A stretch of DNA of 64,000 nucleotides from Streptococcus pseudopneumoniae (GCF_001074155.1 NZ_JUUZ01000026.1:20988-84987), one strand, 5' to 3'; counted from the first letter of the stretch, positions 8,964 through 19,542 are shown. Notes: a model not told the origin generated them from the letters alone. A program made the numbers and translations.

Positions 8964-11789
8964 ATGTCTCTTCAAAAACTAGAAAATAACAGAAACAAAA
9001 CTGTAGTCCAAGAAGAAGTTCAAATCTTGACAGATTTACTTGAAGATATCACGAAAAATATGCTTCCTGCTGAGACTTTTGACAAGATTATGCAGTTGAA
9101 GAAGCTATCATCAAATCTAGACTATCAAGGACTAGATAAGGTAGTGAGAAGCCTTTCAAATGATGAAATGGTCTACATCTCTAGATATTTCTCTATTTTA
9201 CCACTTTTGATTAACATCTCCGAAGATGTAGACTTAGCTTATGAGATTAACCATCTAAACAATATTGATCAGGATTATCTTGGTAAATTGTCAACAACCA
9301 TTGAAATGGTTGCTGAAAAAGAAAATGCGGCTGAAATTCTTGAACATCTGAACGTGGTGCCAGTATTAACAGCCCATCCAACTCAGGTCCAACGTAAGAG
9401 TATGCTGGACTTGACTAATCATATCCATACTCTCTTGCGTAAATACCGTGACGTGAGAATGGGACTTATTAACAAAGAAAAATGGCATAATGATCTTCGT
9501 CGATATATTGAGATTATTATGCAGACGGATATGATTCGGGAGAAGAAACTAAAAGTAACCAATGAAATCACTAACGTGATGGAATACTACAATAGTTCCT
9601 TCCTTCAGGCTGTTCCAAATTTGATGTTAGAATATAAACGTCTAGCGAAAGAACAAGGAATTGACCTAAAACAAGCAAAACCAATTACTATGGGAATGTG
9701 GATTGGTGGAGACCGTGACGGCAATCCATTTGTAACTGCTGAGACACTCATGCGCTCTGCAACCATTCAAAGTGAAGTCATCTTCAACTACTACATCAGC
9801 AAGATTTCTAGTCTCTACCGTACTTTCTCTCTTTCTACTAATTTATCTAAGACAAGCAAGGCTGTTGAAGAAATGGCTGCTCAATCTAGTGATACATCTG
9901 TTTTCCGCGAGAAAGAACCTTATCGTCGGGCTTTTCACTTTATTCAATCAAAATTAATTCAAACTCTCTTAAATTTGAAAGAGTGGGCTCTTGTCGGCTC
10001 ATCAGCAGATGAACGTCATCATATTGAGCGACTTTTTGGTGCTCAAGGACATCAACAAGGAGAGGTAACTGACTATATCAGTAATCGAATCTCAGGAGCT
10101 ATCCAAGATTTGGCAGATGAGCGTCCTCCTTACTACGAAACAATTGAAGAATTTAAACAAGACTTAGCTATCATTAAAGATTCATTGCTTGAAAATAAGG
10201 CAGAAGCTTTGCTTACTGGAGAGTTTGCCGAGCTTTTGGAGGCTGTTGAAGTCTTTGGTTTCTTCTTGGCATCTATCGATATGCGCCAAGACTCAAGTGT
10301 TCATGAAGCCTGTGTTGCTGAATTGTTAGCATCTGCTGGAATTAATGACCATTATAGCGATCTCTCAGAAGATGAGAAGTGCCAGTTGATTTTACATGAA
10401 CTATTAGAGGACCCTCGAATCTTATCTGCAACTCATGCTGAGAAGTCAGAACTTCTCGAAAAAGAATTAGCCATTTTCCAAACTGCACGTGAATTAAAAG
10501 ATCGTTTGGGAGAAGACGTCATTCGTCAAACGATTATTTCTCATGCAACCAGCGTGTCTGATATGTTAGAATTGGCGATTATGCTGAAAGAAGTCGGTCT
10601 TGTGGATGCTGAAAAAGCACGTGTTCAAATCGTGCCTCTCTTTGAAACAATTGAGGACTTGGATCATTCCGAAGAGACTATGAGAAAGTATTTCTCTTTA
10701 CCGCTTGCTAAGAAGTGGATTGCTTCAAAAGATAATTATCAAGAAATCATGCTAGGTTACTCAGATAGTAACAAGGATGGTGGTTATCTATCATCTTGTT
10801 GGACTCTATACAAAGCTCAACAACAATTAACCGCTATCGGTGATGAATTTGGAGTCAAAGTAACCTTCTTCCACGGTCGTGGTGGTACTGTTGGTCGTGG
10901 TGGTGGCCCTACATATGACGCCATTGCTTCTCAACCACTCAAATCAATTAAGGACCGTATTCGATTAACTGAACAAGGTGAAGTTATCGGAAATAAATAC
11001 GGAAACAAGGATGCAGCCTACTATAACTTGGAAATGTTGGTATCAGCGGCAATCAACCGCATGATTACACAGAAGAAGAGTGATACTAATACGTCAAATC
11101 GCTATGAGGCGATCATGGACCAAGTTGTCAGTCGTAGCTATGATATCTACCGTGAACTAGTATTTGGAAATGATCATTTCTACGATTATTTCTTTGAATC
11201 TAGTCCAATTAAGAATATCTCAAGCTTTAATATTGGTTCTCGTCCAGCAGCACGTAAAACAATCACTGAAATTGGTGGACTACGTGCCATTCCTTGGGTA
11301 TTCTCATGGTCACAAAGTCGTGTCATGTTCCCAGGTTGGTATGGTGTTGGTTCAAGCTTCAAGGAATTTATTGATCAAGATCCGAAAAATATTGAATACC
11401 TTCGTGACATGTATCAGAACTGGCCTTTCTTCCAGTCACTCCTATCAAACGTTGACATGGTTCTATCAAAATCAAATATGAATATTGCTTTTGAATATGC
11501 TAAACTTTGTGAAAGTGAAGAAGTGCAAGCAATCTACTATACTATTTTGGATGAATGGCAATTAACTAAGAATGTTATCTTGGCCATCGAAGGCTACGAT
11601 GAACTTCTGGCAGAAAATACTTACTTGAAAGACAGTCTGAACTATCGTATGCCTTATTTCAATATCCTTAACTATATCCAGTTGGAATTGATTAAGCGTC
11701 AACGTCGTGGCGAGCTTTCTTCAGATGAAGAAAGATTGATTCATACAACTATTAACGGAATTGCTACAGGATTACGTAATTCAGGTTAA
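8964..11789 (+). CDS. ppc: Phosphoenolpyruvate carboxylase
   Basis: The enzyme carboxylates phosphoenolpyruvate to oxaloacetate and supplies C4 acids for aspartate synthesis. Active-site segments are present: [13 protein letters not shown] (~residues 134-146), [11 protein letters not shown] (~248), [10 protein letters not shown] (~594), [14 protein letters not shown] (~636) and the C-terminal [10 protein letters not shown]. At 941 residues it is about 40 residues longer than the pneumococcal form as I remember it, and the extra length falls at ~330-385 (around [16 protein letters not shown] to [13 protein letters not shown]). RBS is AAGGAGAAG. Co-transcribed with ftsW by spacing. Confidence 0.96.
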   Translation: MSLQKLENNRNKTVVQEEVQILTDLLEDITKNMLPAETFDKIMQLKKLSSNLDYQGLDKVVRSLSNDEMVYISRYFSILPLLINISEDVDLAYEINHLNNIDQDYLGKLSTTIEMVAEKENAAEILEHLNVVPVLTAHPTQVQRKSMLDLTNHIHTLLRKYRDVRMGLINKEKWHNDLRRYIEIIMQTDMIREKKLKVTNEITNVMEYYNSSFLQAVPNLMLEYKRLAKEQGIDLKQAKPITMGMWIGGDRDGNPFVTAETLMRSATIQSEVIFNYYISKISSLYRTFSLSTNLSKTSKAVEEMAAQSSDTSVFREKEPYRRAFHFIQSKLIQTLLNLKEWALVGSSADERHHIERLFGAQGHQQGEVTDYISNRISGAIQDLADERPPYYETIEEFKQDLAIIKDSLLENKAEALLTGEFAELLEAVEVFGFFLASIDMRQDSSVHEACVAELLASAGINDHYSDLSEDEKCQLILHELLEDPRILSATHAEKSELLEKELAIFQTARELKDRLGEDVIRQTIISHATSVSDMLELAIMLKEVGLVDAEKARVQIVPLFETIEDLDHSEETMRKYFSLPLAKKWIASKDNYQEIMLGYSDSNKDGGYLSSCWTLYKAQQQLTAIGDEFGVKVTFFHGRGGTVGRGGGPTYDAIASQPLKSIKDRIRLTEQGEVIGNKYGNKDAAYYNLEMLVSAAINRMITQKKSDTNTSNRYEAIMDQVVSRSYDIYRELVFGNDHFYDYFFESSPIKNISSFNIGSRPAARKTITEIGGLRAIPWVFSWSQSRVMFPGWYGVGSSFKEFIDQDPKNIEYLRDMYQNWPFFQSLLSNVDMVLSKSNMNIAFEYAKLCESEEVQAIYYTILDEWQLTKNVILAIEGYDELLAENTYLKDSLNYRMPYFNILNYIQLELIKRQRRGELSSDEERLIHTTINGIATGLRNSG

Positions 11790-11855
11790 TACAAGCAATA
11801 TTTTCCAAAAACCGTAGGAATTTTCATAATTTTTTAAAATAATTCATGAAAATCC

Positions 11856-11883
11856 TTGACAAGTTTTAGTAAAATGATATAAT
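11856..11883 (+). promoter_or_regulatory. Promoter of the trpXYZ T-box transcript
   Basis: TTGACA (11856-11861), 16-base spacer, TATAAT (11878-11883) with a TG extension. This near-consensus promoter drives the T-box leader. Confidence 0.9.
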
Positions 11884-11894
11884 TTAAGCATTCA

Positions 11895-12124
11895 GAAAGT
11901 AATCATCGAATTTTTTTAGCGAGTCTGTGGTTGGTGGAAACAGATAGATGAAGATGAAGAAATTGGGCTGAATGTTATTAAGAATTTGAAATCATAAGAA
12001 TTCGGTGAGCACACCTTATAGTGCAACTCGTGAAGCGAGTAAGAGCGATAGGAATAATTTCTATAATTGAGGTGGCACCGCGCATCGACGTCCTCACACA
12101 AGTTTTTTGTGTGAGGACTTTTTC
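11895..12124 (+). promoter_or_regulatory. T-box leader, probably tRNA-Trp responsive
   Basis: The leader carries the invariant T-box core GGTGGCACCGCG (12071-12082) and a strong terminator hairpin directly after it. The distal part of stem I is visible as GTTGGTGGAAAC (11931-11942). The TGGC in the T-box complements a tRNA ending GCCA, which requires discriminator G and fits tRNA-Trp. A TGG triplet at 11964-11966 in the expected 3' part of stem I is the likely specifier. This identity is an inference. The intergenic region from 11790 to 12232 holds only this promoter and leader plus the downstream ribosome binding site. Confidence 0.9.
12090..12124 (+). terminator. T-box regulatory terminator
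   Basis: GTCCTCACACAA pairs with TTGTGTGAGGAC around a short T-rich loop and is followed by TTTTTC. Binding of uncharged tRNA would favour the competing antiterminator that includes the T-box core. Confidence 0.93.
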
Positions 12125-12232
12125 TATGGGGAGGAAAAAATGATGGAAATCAAACGATGGCGACGCTTGGTAAAGTTATAATGAAAGTGAAATGAACATT
12201 ACTAAGTTTAAGTGAAATAAGGAGAAATAGAT

Positions 12233-13231
12233 ATGAATAAACGATTAATTGGTATTATTGCAGCATTAGCACTTGTAGTTGGAGGAAGCTTGGTCTACTC
12301 TAACTTAACGAAACAAGATACTAAAACTGAGACAGCTAACAAAACAGCTAAGGTTGGTGTTCTACAGTTCGTCAGTCACCCATCGCTTGACTTGATTTAC
12401 CAAGGAATTCAAGATGGACTTGCTGAAGAAGGCTATAAAGGCGACCAAGTTAAAATCGACTTTATGAACTCAGAAGGTGACCAAAGTAAGGTTGCAACAA
12501 TGAGTAAACAATTGGTCTCAAATGGAAATGATGTTGTTGTCGGAATTGCAACTCCAGCAGCTCAAGGTCTAGCAAGTGCAACAAAAGACCTTCCTGTTAT
12601 CATGGCAGCTATTACAGACCCAGTTGGAGCTAACCTTGTACAAAACCTGGAAAAACCAGGTGGAAACATCACAGGGGTATCTGACCATAACCCTGCTGAA
12701 CAACAGGTTGAATTGATTAAAACATTGACTCCTGATGTCAAGACAGTTGGAGCTCTTTACTCAAGTAGCGAAGATAACTCTAAATCACAAGTTGAAGAGT
12801 TCAAAGCTTACGCTGAAAAAGCTGGTTTGAAAGTAGAAACATTCGCAGTTCCATCAACTAACGAAATTGCTTCAACAGTTAATGTTATGACTGGTAAAGT
12901 AGATGCAATCTGGGTTCCAATTGACAACACAATCGCATCTGCGTTCTCAACTGTAGTATCAAGTAATCAAACAGCTAAAAAACCAATCTACCCAAGTGCG
13001 ACTGCCATGGTAGAAGCAGGTGGTTTGGCATCAGTCGTTGTGGATCAACACGATCTTGGTGTGGCTACTGGTAAGATGATTGCCAAAGTCTTGAAGGGTG
13101 AAAAACCTGCAGATACACCAGTTAATGTCTTCTCAACTGGTAAATCAGTTATCAATAAAAAAGTGGCTCAAGAACTTGGAATCACTGTACCTGAATCAGT
13201 TCTTAAAGAAGCTGGTCAAGTAATCGAATAA
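12233..13231 (+). CDS. trpX: Tryptophan-type ABC transporter substrate-binding protein
   Basis: This 332-residue protein belongs to the ABC_sub_bind family (BMP/LivJ-like fold): VGVLQFVSHPSLDLIYQG, VVGIATPAAQGLA, VMAAITDPVGANLV, GALYSSSEDNS and AIWVPIDNTIAS are visible. The N terminus has a hydrophobic segment (~residues 5-24) but no cysteine, so it is not a lipoprotein and probably stays attached by an uncleaved or signal-peptidase-I processed segment. The T-box leader and operon structure suggest tryptophan (or a precursor) as ligand. The name trpX follows the comparative-genomics proposal for T-box linked trpXYZ operons. Confidence 0.85.
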   Translation: MNKRLIGIIAALALVVGGSLVYSNLTKQDTKTETANKTAKVGVLQFVSHPSLDLIYQGIQDGLAEEGYKGDQVKIDFMNSEGDQSKVATMSKQLVSNGNDVVVGIATPAAQGLASATKDLPVIMAAITDPVGANLVQNLEKPGGNITGVSDHNPAEQQVELIKTLTPDVKTVGALYSSSEDNSKSQVEEFKAYAEKAGLKVETFAVPSTNEIASTVNVMTGKVDAIWVPIDNTIASAFSTVVSSNQTAKKPIYPSATAMVEAGGLASVVVDQHDLGVATGKMIAKVLKGEKPADTPVNVFSTGKSVINKKVAQELGITVPESVLKEAGQVIE

Positions 13232-13291
13232 GAATGAAGGAGGAGTTGGAGACATCTCCTCCAATTTTTAAAAGAAGGAAATGAATGTAAC

Positions 13292-14158
13292 ATGATAGTA
13301 TCGATTATTTCACAAGGATTTGTCTGGGCTATTCTAGGCTTGGGAATCTTTATGACCTTTCGAATCCTCAACTTTCCAGATATGACAACCGAGGGTTCCT
13401 TCCCGCTTGGAGGAGCGGTAGCAGTAACTCTAATAACACAAGGTGTCAATCCTTTTCTTGCTACCTTAGTAGCTGTTGGAGCAGGCTGTCTTGCAGGTTT
13501 AGCGACAGGTCTTCTTTACACGAAAGGAAAGATTCCAACACTCTTGTCTGGTATTTTGGTGATGACTTCTTGCCATTCTATCATGCTCATGATTATGGGA
13601 CGGGCAAACCTTGGGCTCTTGGGAACTAAACAAATCCAGGACGTTCTTCCTTTCTCATCTGAGGTTAATCAGTTACTGACAGGTTTGATTTTTGTGACTT
13701 TGGTTATCCTTCTTATGCTTTTCTTCCTAGATACTAAATTGGGACAAGCTTATATCGCAACAGGAGATAATCCAGATATGGCTCGTAGTTTTGGTATCAA
13801 TACTGGACGTATGGAGTTGATGGGCTTGGTCTTGTCAAATGGTGTGATCGCACTTGCTGGCGCTCTTATCGCTCAACAAGAAGGTTACGCTGATGTTTCT
13901 CGTGGTATCGGGGTTATCGTAGTTGGTCTTGCAAGCTTGATTATCGGAGAAGTACTCTTTAAGAGTCTTACATTAGCAGAACGCCTGGTTACTATTGTCG
14001 TTGGTTCTATTAGCTACCAATTCTTGGTATGGGGTGTCATTGCTCTTGGCTTTAATACTAGCTACCTCCGTCTATACAGTGCTCTTATCCTAGCAACTTG
14101 TCTAGTCATTCCAACCCTTAAGGATAAATACTTGAAAGGAGTCAAGTTAAGCAAATGA
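13292..14158 (+). CDS. trpY: ABC transporter permease, trpY type
   Basis: The 288-residue product has about eight membrane segments and belongs to the BPD_transp_2-like permease family. The segment FPDMTTEGSFPLGGAVAV and the cytosolic loop ATGDNPDMARSFGINTGRME (the likely contact with the ATPase) are typical of this group. It starts at ATG 13292 behind AAGAAGGAAATGAA; 60 bases separate it from trpX. It overlaps trpZ by four bases. It would form the membrane channel of the T-box regulated tryptophan-type importer. Confidence 0.88.
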   Translation: MIVSIISQGFVWAILGLGIFMTFRILNFPDMTTEGSFPLGGAVAVTLITQGVNPFLATLVAVGAGCLAGLATGLLYTKGKIPTLLSGILVMTSCHSIMLMIMGRANLGLLGTKQIQDVLPFSSEVNQLLTGLIFVTLVILLMLFFLDTKLGQAYIATGDNPDMARSFGINTGRMELMGLVLSNGVIALAGALIAQQEGYADVSRGIGVIVVGLASLIIGEVLFKSLTLAERLVTIVVGSISYQFLVWGVIALGFNTSYLRLYSALILATCLVIPTLKDKYLKGVKLSK

Positions 14159-14913
14159 CAGCGATTGTAGAATTGAAAAATGCCACAAAAATTGTGAAAA
14201 ATGGATTTGATGAAGAAAAGATTATCCTAAACGATGTTTCGCTTGATATTTATGAACACGACTTCATCACAATCTTGGGTGGAAATGGTGCAGGAAAATC
14301 AACACTCTTTAATAGTATTGCAGGAACTTTGCCCTTGACTAGTGGGACCATTCGTATTATGGGTGAGGATGTGACTCATTTTAGCCCTGAAAAACGTGCC
14401 AAGTACCTTTCTCGTGTCTTTCAGGATCCTAAGATGGGAACTGCCCCTCGTATGACGGTTGCAGAAAATCTCTTAATTGCTAAGTTTCGTGGTGAAAAAC
14501 GTGGACTTTTTCCGAGAAGACTCTCAGCTTACAAGGAAGAATTTCAAGCAACCATTGAGAAAGTCGGAAATGGTCTAGAAAAACACTTGGATACACCGAT
14601 TGAATTCTTGTCAGGTGGACAAAGACAGGCCTTGAGCCTCTTGATGGCAACCTTGAAACGTCCTGAACTCCTTTTGTTGGATGAACATACAGCAGCCCTT
14701 GACCCTAAAACAAGTGTGGCCTTGATGGAATTGACAGATGACTTTGTCAGCAAGGACCATCTAACAGCATTGATGATTACCCACCATATGGAAGATGCTC
14801 TCAAGTATGGAAATCGTCTCATTGTTATGAAGGAAGGACGAATCATCCAAGATTTAAGCAAGGATGAAAAAGCTAAGATGAAGATTTCAGATTACTATAA
14901 ACTGTTTGAATAA
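14155..14913 (+). CDS. trpZ: ABC transporter ATP-binding protein, trpZ type
   Basis: A 252-residue ABC ATPase with Walker A GGNGAGKST (~residues 42-50), Q-loop FQDPKMGTAP, signature LSGGQRQALSL (~158), Walker B LLLLDEHTAALDP and the switch histidine in MITHHMED. The start codon overlaps the trpY stop (ATGA), which indicates translational coupling. It powers the trpXYZ importer and the operon ends at a terminator right after it. Confidence 0.92.
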   Translation: MTAIVELKNATKIVKNGFDEEKIILNDVSLDIYEHDFITILGGNGAGKSTLFNSIAGTLPLTSGTIRIMGEDVTHFSPEKRAKYLSRVFQDPKMGTAPRMTVAENLLIAKFRGEKRGLFPRRLSAYKEEFQATIEKVGNGLEKHLDTPIEFLSGGQRQALSLLMATLKRPELLLLDEHTAALDPKTSVALMELTDDFVSKDHLTALMITHHMEDALKYGNRLIVMKEGRIIQDLSKDEKAKMKISDYYKLFE

Positions 14914-14926
14914 GATTTCTCATTTA

Positions 14927-14967
14927 CAAAAAACTTAGAGATAAAATTTTACCTCTAAGTTTTTTTG
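14927..14967 (+). terminator. Terminator of the trpXYZ operon
   Basis: ACAAAAAACTTAGAG pairs with CTCTAAGTTTTTTTG around a 12-base AT-rich loop. The remaining intergenic DNA up to 15162 holds only the dnaG promoter as far as I can see. Confidence 0.88.
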
Positions 14968-15096
14968 TTGAAGCAAATAGAGATATTTTCATTTATTTAT
15001 TTTTTCAATTTTAAGTAAATGTGTAATTTCCTAAAATTTTACTCTCGAAAATGCCTTTTTTCTATGAAATAGAAGCATGTAAAAGGTATGAAATGG

Positions 15097-15125
15097 TTTA
15101 CTTTTTTTCAGAAATAAGCTATACT
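15097..15125 (+). promoter_or_regulatory. Promoter of the dnaG-rpoD operon
   Basis: TTTACT (15097-15102), 17-base spacer, TATACT (15120-15125). The dnaG start is 37 bases downstream. Confidence 0.75.
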
Positions 15126-15162
15126 ATATAAAGTAAACTGTGATAAAATGGAGGTATTGTCT

Positions 15163-16923
15163 ATGGTTGACAAGAGAGTCATCGAAGAAATCAAAAACAA
15201 TACCAATATTGTCGAAATCATAGGAGAAGTGATTTCTTTACAAAAATCTGGACGGAACTTTTTGGGGCTCTGTCCTTTTCATGGTGAAAAGACCCCATCC
15301 TTTAACGTGGTCGAAGATAAGCAATTTTACCACTGTTTTGGTTGTGGTCGTTCTGGAGACGTCTTTAAGTTTATAGAGGAGTATCAACAAGTAACTTTTG
15401 CGGATGCGGTAAGGATGTTGGGCGAACGTCTCGGAATGCACCTTGAAGCTCCTGCACATAACCCTGTCCCACACACGTCACCCCATCAAAATCTCTACGA
15501 TATGCATGACAAGGCTGCACGCTTTTATCATGCAATCCTCATGACCACTAAAATGGGTGAGGAGGCGAGAAACTATCTCTATAAACGTGGCTTGACTGAT
15601 GATGTCATTAAACACTTTATGATTGGTCTAGCTCCAGCAGAACGCTCTTATCTTTATCAGCGTTTAGCAGACGATTATAGTGAGAAGGACTTGCTGGATT
15701 CAGGTCTATTTTATCTATCTGAGAGTAACCAATTTTTTGATACTTTCCATAACCGGATTATATTTCCACTCTCAAACGACCAAGGAAAGGTAATTGCTTT
15801 CTCTGGACGGATTTGGCAAGAGACAGATTCTCAAACTGCCAAGTATAAAAATAGTCGAGCGACGGCGATTTTTAACAAGAGTTACGAATTATATCATTTA
15901 GATAGGGTAAAAAAAGGCTCAGGGAAAGCTCCTGAAATTTATCTGATGGAAGGCTTTATGGATGTTATTGCAGCCTACCGTGCTGGTATTGAAAATGCAG
16001 TTGCTTCCATGGGAACGGCCTTGACCGCTGAACACGTCGAACATCTCAAACGCTTTACAAAAAAAGTGATTATCACTTATGACGGTGATAAGGCAGGACA
16101 GGCTGCAACTGCCAAAGCTCTAGATGAACTTGGCGATTTTCCTGCTCAGATTGTCCAGATTCCTGATGCAATGGATCCTGATGAGTATTTACAAAAGAAT
16201 TCTCCAGAGGATTTGGCTTATCTTTTATTCAATACTCGAATCAGTCCGATTGAGTTTTATATCCATCATTACAAACCTAGTAATGGTGAAAATCTCCAAG
16301 CACAGATTGAGTTCATTGAGAAAATTGCACCTCTTATCGTCAAAGAACCTTCTATCACAGCCCAGAACACCTATATTCATTTGTTGACGGATCATTTACC
16401 ATCTTTTGATTATCAACAAGTTGAGCACATTATCAACGAAAGTCGTGTCAGACAAAGACAAGAAAAAGTGAAGCAGGTTGTTAATCCGACACCAATTACT
16501 ATGTCGGTTTCTAAACAATTGACGGCAGTCATGAGAGCTGAAGCACATATTCTTTATCGTATGATGGAGCACCCCCTTGTGTTGAATGATTATCGTTTGA
16601 GAGATGATTTTGTATTTGAAACTCCAGAGTTTCAGACCTTGTATGGACTCTTGATTGATAATGGTTCGATTTCTTCTGAAGACTTGGCAAATCAGACTAG
16701 AGAAGTGGAAAATGCTTGGTACCAGGTGTTAGCTTTGGATCTACCTTCTGAGATGTCTCCAGAAGAACTAAAGGAAGTGGAGGAGTCTCGTAATCGTGCT
16801 CTTCTAAATCAACAAAACTTGCTAATTAAAAAGAAAGTTCAGGAAGCTAGTCATGTAGGCGACACAGATGCTGCTTTAGAAGAGCTTGAACGCTTAATTG
16901 CCCAAAAAAGAAGAATGGAGTAA
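15163..16923 (+). CDS. dnaG: DNA primase
   Basis: This 586-residue primase makes RNA primers at the replication fork. An N-terminal CHC2 zinc finger is visible ([11 protein letters not shown], then [12 protein letters not shown], ~residues 37-70), followed by the Toprim core with [14 protein letters not shown] (~262) and TYDGDKAG (~306). The C-terminal helicase-interacting domain ends in KKRRME-like residues (AQKRRME). I chose ATG 15163 because the GGAGGT box (15150-15155) overlaps an earlier in-frame ATG at 15148 and is ideally spaced for 15163. It is the first gene of the classical dnaG-rpoD macromolecular synthesis operon. Confidence 0.96.
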   Translation: MVDKRVIEEIKNNTNIVEIIGEVISLQKSGRNFLGLCPFHGEKTPSFNVVEDKQFYHCFGCGRSGDVFKFIEEYQQVTFADAVRMLGERLGMHLEAPAHNPVPHTSPHQNLYDMHDKAARFYHAILMTTKMGEEARNYLYKRGLTDDVIKHFMIGLAPAERSYLYQRLADDYSEKDLLDSGLFYLSESNQFFDTFHNRIIFPLSNDQGKVIAFSGRIWQETDSQTAKYKNSRATAIFNKSYELYHLDRVKKGSGKAPEIYLMEGFMDVIAAYRAGIENAVASMGTALTAEHVEHLKRFTKKVIITYDGDKAGQAATAKALDELGDFPAQIVQIPDAMDPDEYLQKNSPEDLAYLLFNTRISPIEFYIHHYKPSNGENLQAQIEFIEKIAPLIVKEPSITAQNTYIHLLTDHLPSFDYQQVEHIINESRVRQRQEKVKQVVNPTPITMSVSKQLTAVMRAEAHILYRMMEHPLVLNDYRLRDDFVFETPEFQTLYGLLIDNGSISSEDLANQTREVENAWYQVLALDLPSEMSPEELKEVEESRNRALLNQQNLLIKKKVQEASHVGDTDAALEELERLIAQKRRME

Positions 16924-16925
16924 GA

Positions 16926-18035
16926 ATGGCAAAAAAACAAAAAGAAGTAACAACTTTTGATGTCCAAGTTGCAGAATTTATTCGTAACCATAAGAAAACT
17001 GGTACTGCGACAGATGATGAAATTAACAATGTCCTTGTAATTCCTTTTGCTCTTGATGTAGAAGGTATTGAGAACCTTTTGCAACGGATTCAAGATGCAG
17101 GTATTGCAATCACTGATAACGAAGGAAATCCGAGTGAACGTGTCTTAAGTACAGAGGAAGAACCAGAACTTAGCGATGAAGACTTAATTGGTTCAACATC
17201 TGCCAAAGTCAATGACCCTGTTCGTATGTATTTGAAGGAAATTGGTGTCGTACCTCTTCTTACTAACGAAGAAGAAAAAGAATTGGCTCTTGCTGTTGAA
17301 GCAGGAGATGTTGAAGCGAAACAACGTCTAGCAGAGGCTAACCTTCGTTTGGTAGTTTCTATCGCGAAACGCTATGTTGGACGAGGTATGCAATTCCTTG
17401 ATTTGATCCAAGAAGGAAATATGGGATTGATGAAGGCCGTTGATAAGTTTGACTATTCAAAAGGATTCAAATTCTCAACTTATGCAACTTGGTGGATTCG
17501 TCAGGCCATTACGCGTGCCATTGCTGACCAAGCTCGTACCATTCGTATTCCAGTTCACATGGTAGAAACTATCAACAAGCTTGTTCGTGAACAGCGTAAC
17601 CTTCTTCAAGAATTGGGACAAGATCCTACTCCTGAACAAATTGCTGAACGTATGGATATGACTCCTGACAAGGTTCGTGAAATTTTAAAGATTGCGCAAG
17701 AACCAGTTTCTCTTGAGACACCAATTGGGGAAGAGGACGATAGTCATCTTGGTGACTTTATCGAAGACGAAGTGATTGAAAATCCAGTGGACTACACAAC
17801 TCGTATTGTCTTGCGTGAGCAGTTGGACGAAGTGCTAGACACCTTGACTGACCGTGAAGAAAATGTTCTTCGTCTACGTTTCGGTCTTGATGATGGTAAA
17901 ATGCGTACTCTAGAAGATGTGGGTAAAGTCTTCAATGTCACTCGTGAGCGTATCCGTCAGATTGAGGCAAAAGCATTGAGAAAACTTCGCCAACCAAGTA
18001 GAAGCAAACCGCTTCGTGACTTTATCGAGGATTAA
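16926..18035 (+). CDS. rpoD: Primary sigma factor SigA (RpoD)
   Basis: The 369-residue housekeeping sigma factor carries region 1.2 ([17 protein letters not shown]), the very conserved regions 2.3-2.4 ([20 protein letters not shown]), region 3 ([13 protein letters not shown]) and the region 4.2 helix-turn-helix ([20 protein letters not shown]). It is short in region 1.1, as in other streptococci. The ATG starts two bases after the dnaG stop and uses GGAGTAAGA from the end of dnaG as ribosome binding site. Confidence 0.98.
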   Translation: MAKKQKEVTTFDVQVAEFIRNHKKTGTATDDEINNVLVIPFALDVEGIENLLQRIQDAGIAITDNEGNPSERVLSTEEEPELSDEDLIGSTSAKVNDPVRMYLKEIGVVPLLTNEEEKELALAVEAGDVEAKQRLAEANLRLVVSIAKRYVGRGMQFLDLIQEGNMGLMKAVDKFDYSKGFKFSTYATWWIRQAITRAIADQARTIRIPVHMVETINKLVREQRNLLQELGQDPTPEQIAERMDMTPDKVREILKIAQEPVSLETPIGEEDDSHLGDFIEDEVIENPVDYTTRIVLREQLDEVLDTLTDREENVLRLRFGLDDGKMRTLEDVGKVFNVTRERIRQIEAKALRKLRQPSRSKPLRDFIED

Positions 18036-18052
18036 GATAGAGGAGACTGAAT

Positions 18053-18382
18053 ATGGCTTACACAGAAGAGCAAATTGAAAACATCAAAACACGGATTTTA
18101 ACAGCTCTAGAAGAAGTTATCGACCCAGAATTAGGAATCGATATCGTCAACCTAGGTCTGATTTATGAGATTCGATTTGATGGTGATACCGGTGATACTG
18201 AGATTGATATGACCTTAACGACTATGGGTTGTCCATTAGCAGACCTCTTGACCGATCAAATTTATGATGCAATGACAGATGTACCAGAGGTTACTAACGT
18301 TGAAGTAAAATTAGTTTGGTATCCAGCTTGGACGGTTGAAAAAATGAGTCGCTATGCACGTATCGCTTTAGGTATTAAATAG
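18053..18382 (+). CDS. MIP18/DUF59-family Fe-S cluster assembly factor
   Basis: A 109-residue protein of the DUF59 (MIP18/PaaD-like, SufT-related) family. Motifs are VIDPELGIDIVNLGLIY (~residues 21-37) and the conserved cysteine in TLTTMGCPLADLL (~62). Family members assist iron-sulfur cluster assembly or maturation of Fe-S enzymes. It lies 17 bases after rpoD with AGAGGAGACTGA as ribosome binding site, so it is probably the last gene of the dnaG-rpoD operon. Confidence 0.88.
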   Translation: MAYTEEQIENIKTRILTALEEVIDPELGIDIVNLGLIYEIRFDGDTGDTEIDMTLTTMGCPLADLLTDQIYDAMTDVPEVTNVEVKLVWYPAWTVEKMSRYARIALGIK

Positions 18383-18390
18383 AATGATAT

Positions 18391-18448
18391 AAAAAAGAAA
18401 TAGTATAAGTGTTAGGAAATTCCCTAGCTTTTATGCTATCTCTTTTTT
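18391..18448 (+). terminator. Terminator of the dnaG-rpoD-DUF59 operon
   Basis: A long imperfect hairpin: AAAAAAGAAATAGTATAAG against CTTTTATGCTATCTCTTTTTT, with an inner stem around GGAAATTCC, ending in a T tract. Confidence 0.8.
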
Positions 18449-18474
18449 AATTTGCTGATTTTCTTTCAATAAAA

Positions 18475-18483
18475 TGATATAAT
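18475..18483 (+). promoter_or_regulatory. Extended -10 promoter, leaderless start of cpoA
   Basis: TGATATAAT at 18475-18483. The cpoA ATG at 18491 is only 7 bases past the -10 box, which places the transcription start at or next to the A of the start codon. Confidence 0.75.
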
Positions 18484-18490
18484 GGATAGT

Positions 18491-19534
18491 ATGGAAAAAG
18501 AGAAATTACGCATCAACATGCTAAGTTCGAGTGAAAAGGTAGCAGGACAAGGAGTTTCTGGAGCTTACCGTGAACTTGTGCAACTTTTAAAACGTGATGC
18601 GAAAGACCAACTAATTGTAACGGAGAATCTTCCTGTAGAAGCTGATGTTACTCATTTTCATACAATCGACCTTCCTTATTATCTGTCAACTTTTCAAAAG
18701 AAGCGTTCAGGTCGTAGGATTGGTTATGTCCACTTCTTGCCTGACACCTTAGAAGGTAGTTTGAAGATTCCATTCTTTCTAAAAGGGATTGTTAAGCGCT
18801 ATGTGTTTTCTTTTTATGACCGTATGGAACACTTGGTTGTGGTTAATCCTACTTTTATCGAAGATTTGGTTGCAGCTGGTATTCCTCGTGAAAAGGTGAC
18901 CTATATCCCTAACTTTGTTAACAAAGAAAAATGGCACCCACTTTCTGCAGAAAAAGTAAGGCAACTTCGACAAGATATGGGATTGAACGAAAATCAATTT
19001 GTAGTAGTAGGAGCTGGGCAGGTTCAGAAGCGTAAGGGAATCGATGATTTCATTACTCTTGCTGAGGAACTACCGGACATCACCTTTATTTGGGCTGGAG
19101 GCTTCTCATTTGGTGGGATTACAGATGGTTATGAACGCTATAAAAAAATTATGGATAATCCTCCAGAAAATCTGATTTTCCCTGGAATTGTTGAGCCAGA
19201 AAGGATGAAAGAACTGTATGCCTTGGCAGATCTGTTCTTACTTCCTAGCTATAATGAGCTCTTTCCAATGACTATTCTAGAAGCTGCGAGTTGTGAAGCT
19301 CCCATTATGCTTCGGGACTTAGATCTTTATAAGGTGATTCTAGAAGGCAATTACAGACCAACCACCGATGTGGAAGAGATGAAACACGCTATTATGGAAT
19401 ATAGAGAGCATCCAGAAGCTTTGAAAGAATTGAAAGAAAAGGCCAAGGCTATTTCAAGAGAATACTCAGAGGAGCATCTCCTTGAAATCTGGCTAAAATT
19501 CTATCGGGAGCAAGCGGCTTTAGGAAAAAAATGA
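18491..19534 (+). CDS. cpoA: Glycosyltransferase CpoA (diglycosyldiacylglycerol synthase)
   Basis: The protein (347 residues) is a GT4/GT-B enzyme that adds galactose to monoglucosyldiacylglycerol, making the bilayer-forming membrane glycolipid. Visible segments are VAGQGVSGAYRELVQLL at the N terminus, GAGQVQKRKGIDDFITLA (~residues 176-193) and the donor-sugar site LPSYNELFPMTILEAA (~254-269). An upstream in-frame ATG at 18482 lies inside the -10 box and cannot be the start. ATG 18491 has no ribosome binding site and is predicted to be leaderless. Changes in pneumococcal cpoA are known to affect beta-lactam susceptibility and competence. It is followed by the synthase for its substrate. Confidence 0.9.
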   Translation: MEKEKLRINMLSSSEKVAGQGVSGAYRELVQLLKRDAKDQLIVTENLPVEADVTHFHTIDLPYYLSTFQKKRSGRRIGYVHFLPDTLEGSLKIPFFLKGIVKRYVFSFYDRMEHLVVVNPTFIEDLVAAGIPREKVTYIPNFVNKEKWHPLSAEKVRQLRQDMGLNENQFVVVGAGQVQKRKGIDDFITLAEELPDITFIWAGGFSFGGITDGYERYKKIMDNPPENLIFPGIVEPERMKELYALADLFLLPSYNELFPMTILEAASCEAPIMLRDLDLYKVILEGNYRPTTDVEEMKHAIMEYREHPEALKELKEKAKAISREYSEEHLLEIWLKFYREQAALGKK

Positions 19535-19542
19535 GGTAGTAT

